From positions 1-14,519 of the forward strand of contig RPQV01000027.1 of NCBI GenBank assembly GCA_003818595.1: a DNA stretch of 14,519 bases, given 5' to 3'. Under the pieces are notes generated by a model that made no database searches, was not told the origin of the DNA, and worked only from the letters and a program-made list of their open reading frames with translations. The translations under genes were made by a program, and so were the position numbers. Below are positions 14,435 through 14,519 of the stretch, piece after piece. This DNA comes from Calditrichota bacterium (GTDB taxonomy: Bacteria > Zhuqueibacterota > Zhuqueibacteria > Residuimicrobiales > Krinioviventaceae). Every line of letters starts with the position of its first letter. The first letter of the stretch is position 1.

Positions 14435-14484
14435 AGAGGCGGAAGGATAAATAGAAAATGTATTTTATTGTTTAATCAATTAAG

Positions 14485-14498
14485 CTTCATGAATGAAG
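14485..14498. promoter_or_regulatory. 14-bp palindrome upstream of the activator gene
   Basis: CTTCAT-GA-ATGAAG is a perfect inverted repeat centred about 57 bases upstream of the activator's ATG, in AT-rich sequence that should hold its promoter. It may be an operator. It does not resemble the 19-bp dyad at 12850-12868, so simple autoregulation through the same site is not indicated. Confidence 0.3.
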
Positions 14499-14519
14499 AA
14501 TGACCAATCAGGCTTTATC

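Noticed and set aside
1..14519. tRNA, rRNA, CRISPR arrays, insertion sequences, prophage or defence genes
   Set aside because: No cloverleaf, repeat-spacer pattern, transposase motif or inverted-repeat-bounded element was seen; all long frames have metabolic, envelope or regulatory explanations.

Overview
The window (14.5 kb, GC about mid-40s by eye) looks like a chromosomal piece of a Gram-negative, didermic bacterium. The most likely home is the Bacteroidota/FCB side of the tree (for example Calditrichota- or KSB1-like lineages). The clues are a TonB-dependent receptor followed by a DUF4249-like lipoprotein, a Wzi-type outer-membrane protein, and a sigma-54 activator. This placement is inference; there is no rRNA or marker gene. 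Almost all genes lie on the minus strand, start codons are often TTG or GTG, and many genes overlap.

Region 1 (1-1357, plus strand): the C-terminal end of a TonB-dependent outer-membrane receptor, then an overlapping small lipoprotein. A stem-loop at 1363-1383 separates them from the convergent minus-strand genes.

Region 2 (8656 down to 1387, minus strand): a compact operon encoding the whole mevalonate route to isoprenoid precursors. The order of transcription is HMG-CoA reductase, type 2 IPP isomerase, HMG-CoA synthase, mevalonate kinase, a phosphomevalonate kinase candidate and diphosphomevalonate decarboxylase. After 96 bases come a possible 17-codon ORF and a secreted SMP-30/gluconolactonase-like protein. 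Adjacent pathway genes overlap by 1-20 bases or are 13 bases apart. Only acetoacetyl-CoA thiolase is absent. The reductase is short at its N-terminus and has an unusual catalytic-Glu motif. The mevalonate kinase has an unusual third GHMP motif. Upstream lie three 9-bp direct repeats spaced about one helical turn apart, a possible operator.

Region 3 (12111 down to 8845, minus strand): an envelope-polysaccharide set, consisting of a Wzi-like outer-membrane protein, a membrane family 2 glycosyltransferase (start and stop overlap) and a PAP2 lipid phosphatase. It ends 188 bases upstream of the mevalonate operon, so polyprenyl-carrier use and precursor synthesis sit side by side.

Region 4 (14434 down to 12335, minus strand): a sigma-54 enhancer-binding protein with an atypical receiver, then a stand-alone, degenerate receiver-like protein. 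Between them are a near-consensus sigma-54 promoter (12781-12797) aimed at the small gene and a perfect 19-bp dyad (12850-12868) at about -88. This is the classic geometry of an activator binding site. I infer a local sigma-54 circuit that may control the neighbouring polysaccharide genes. No tRNA, rRNA, CRISPR array or insertion sequence was seen.
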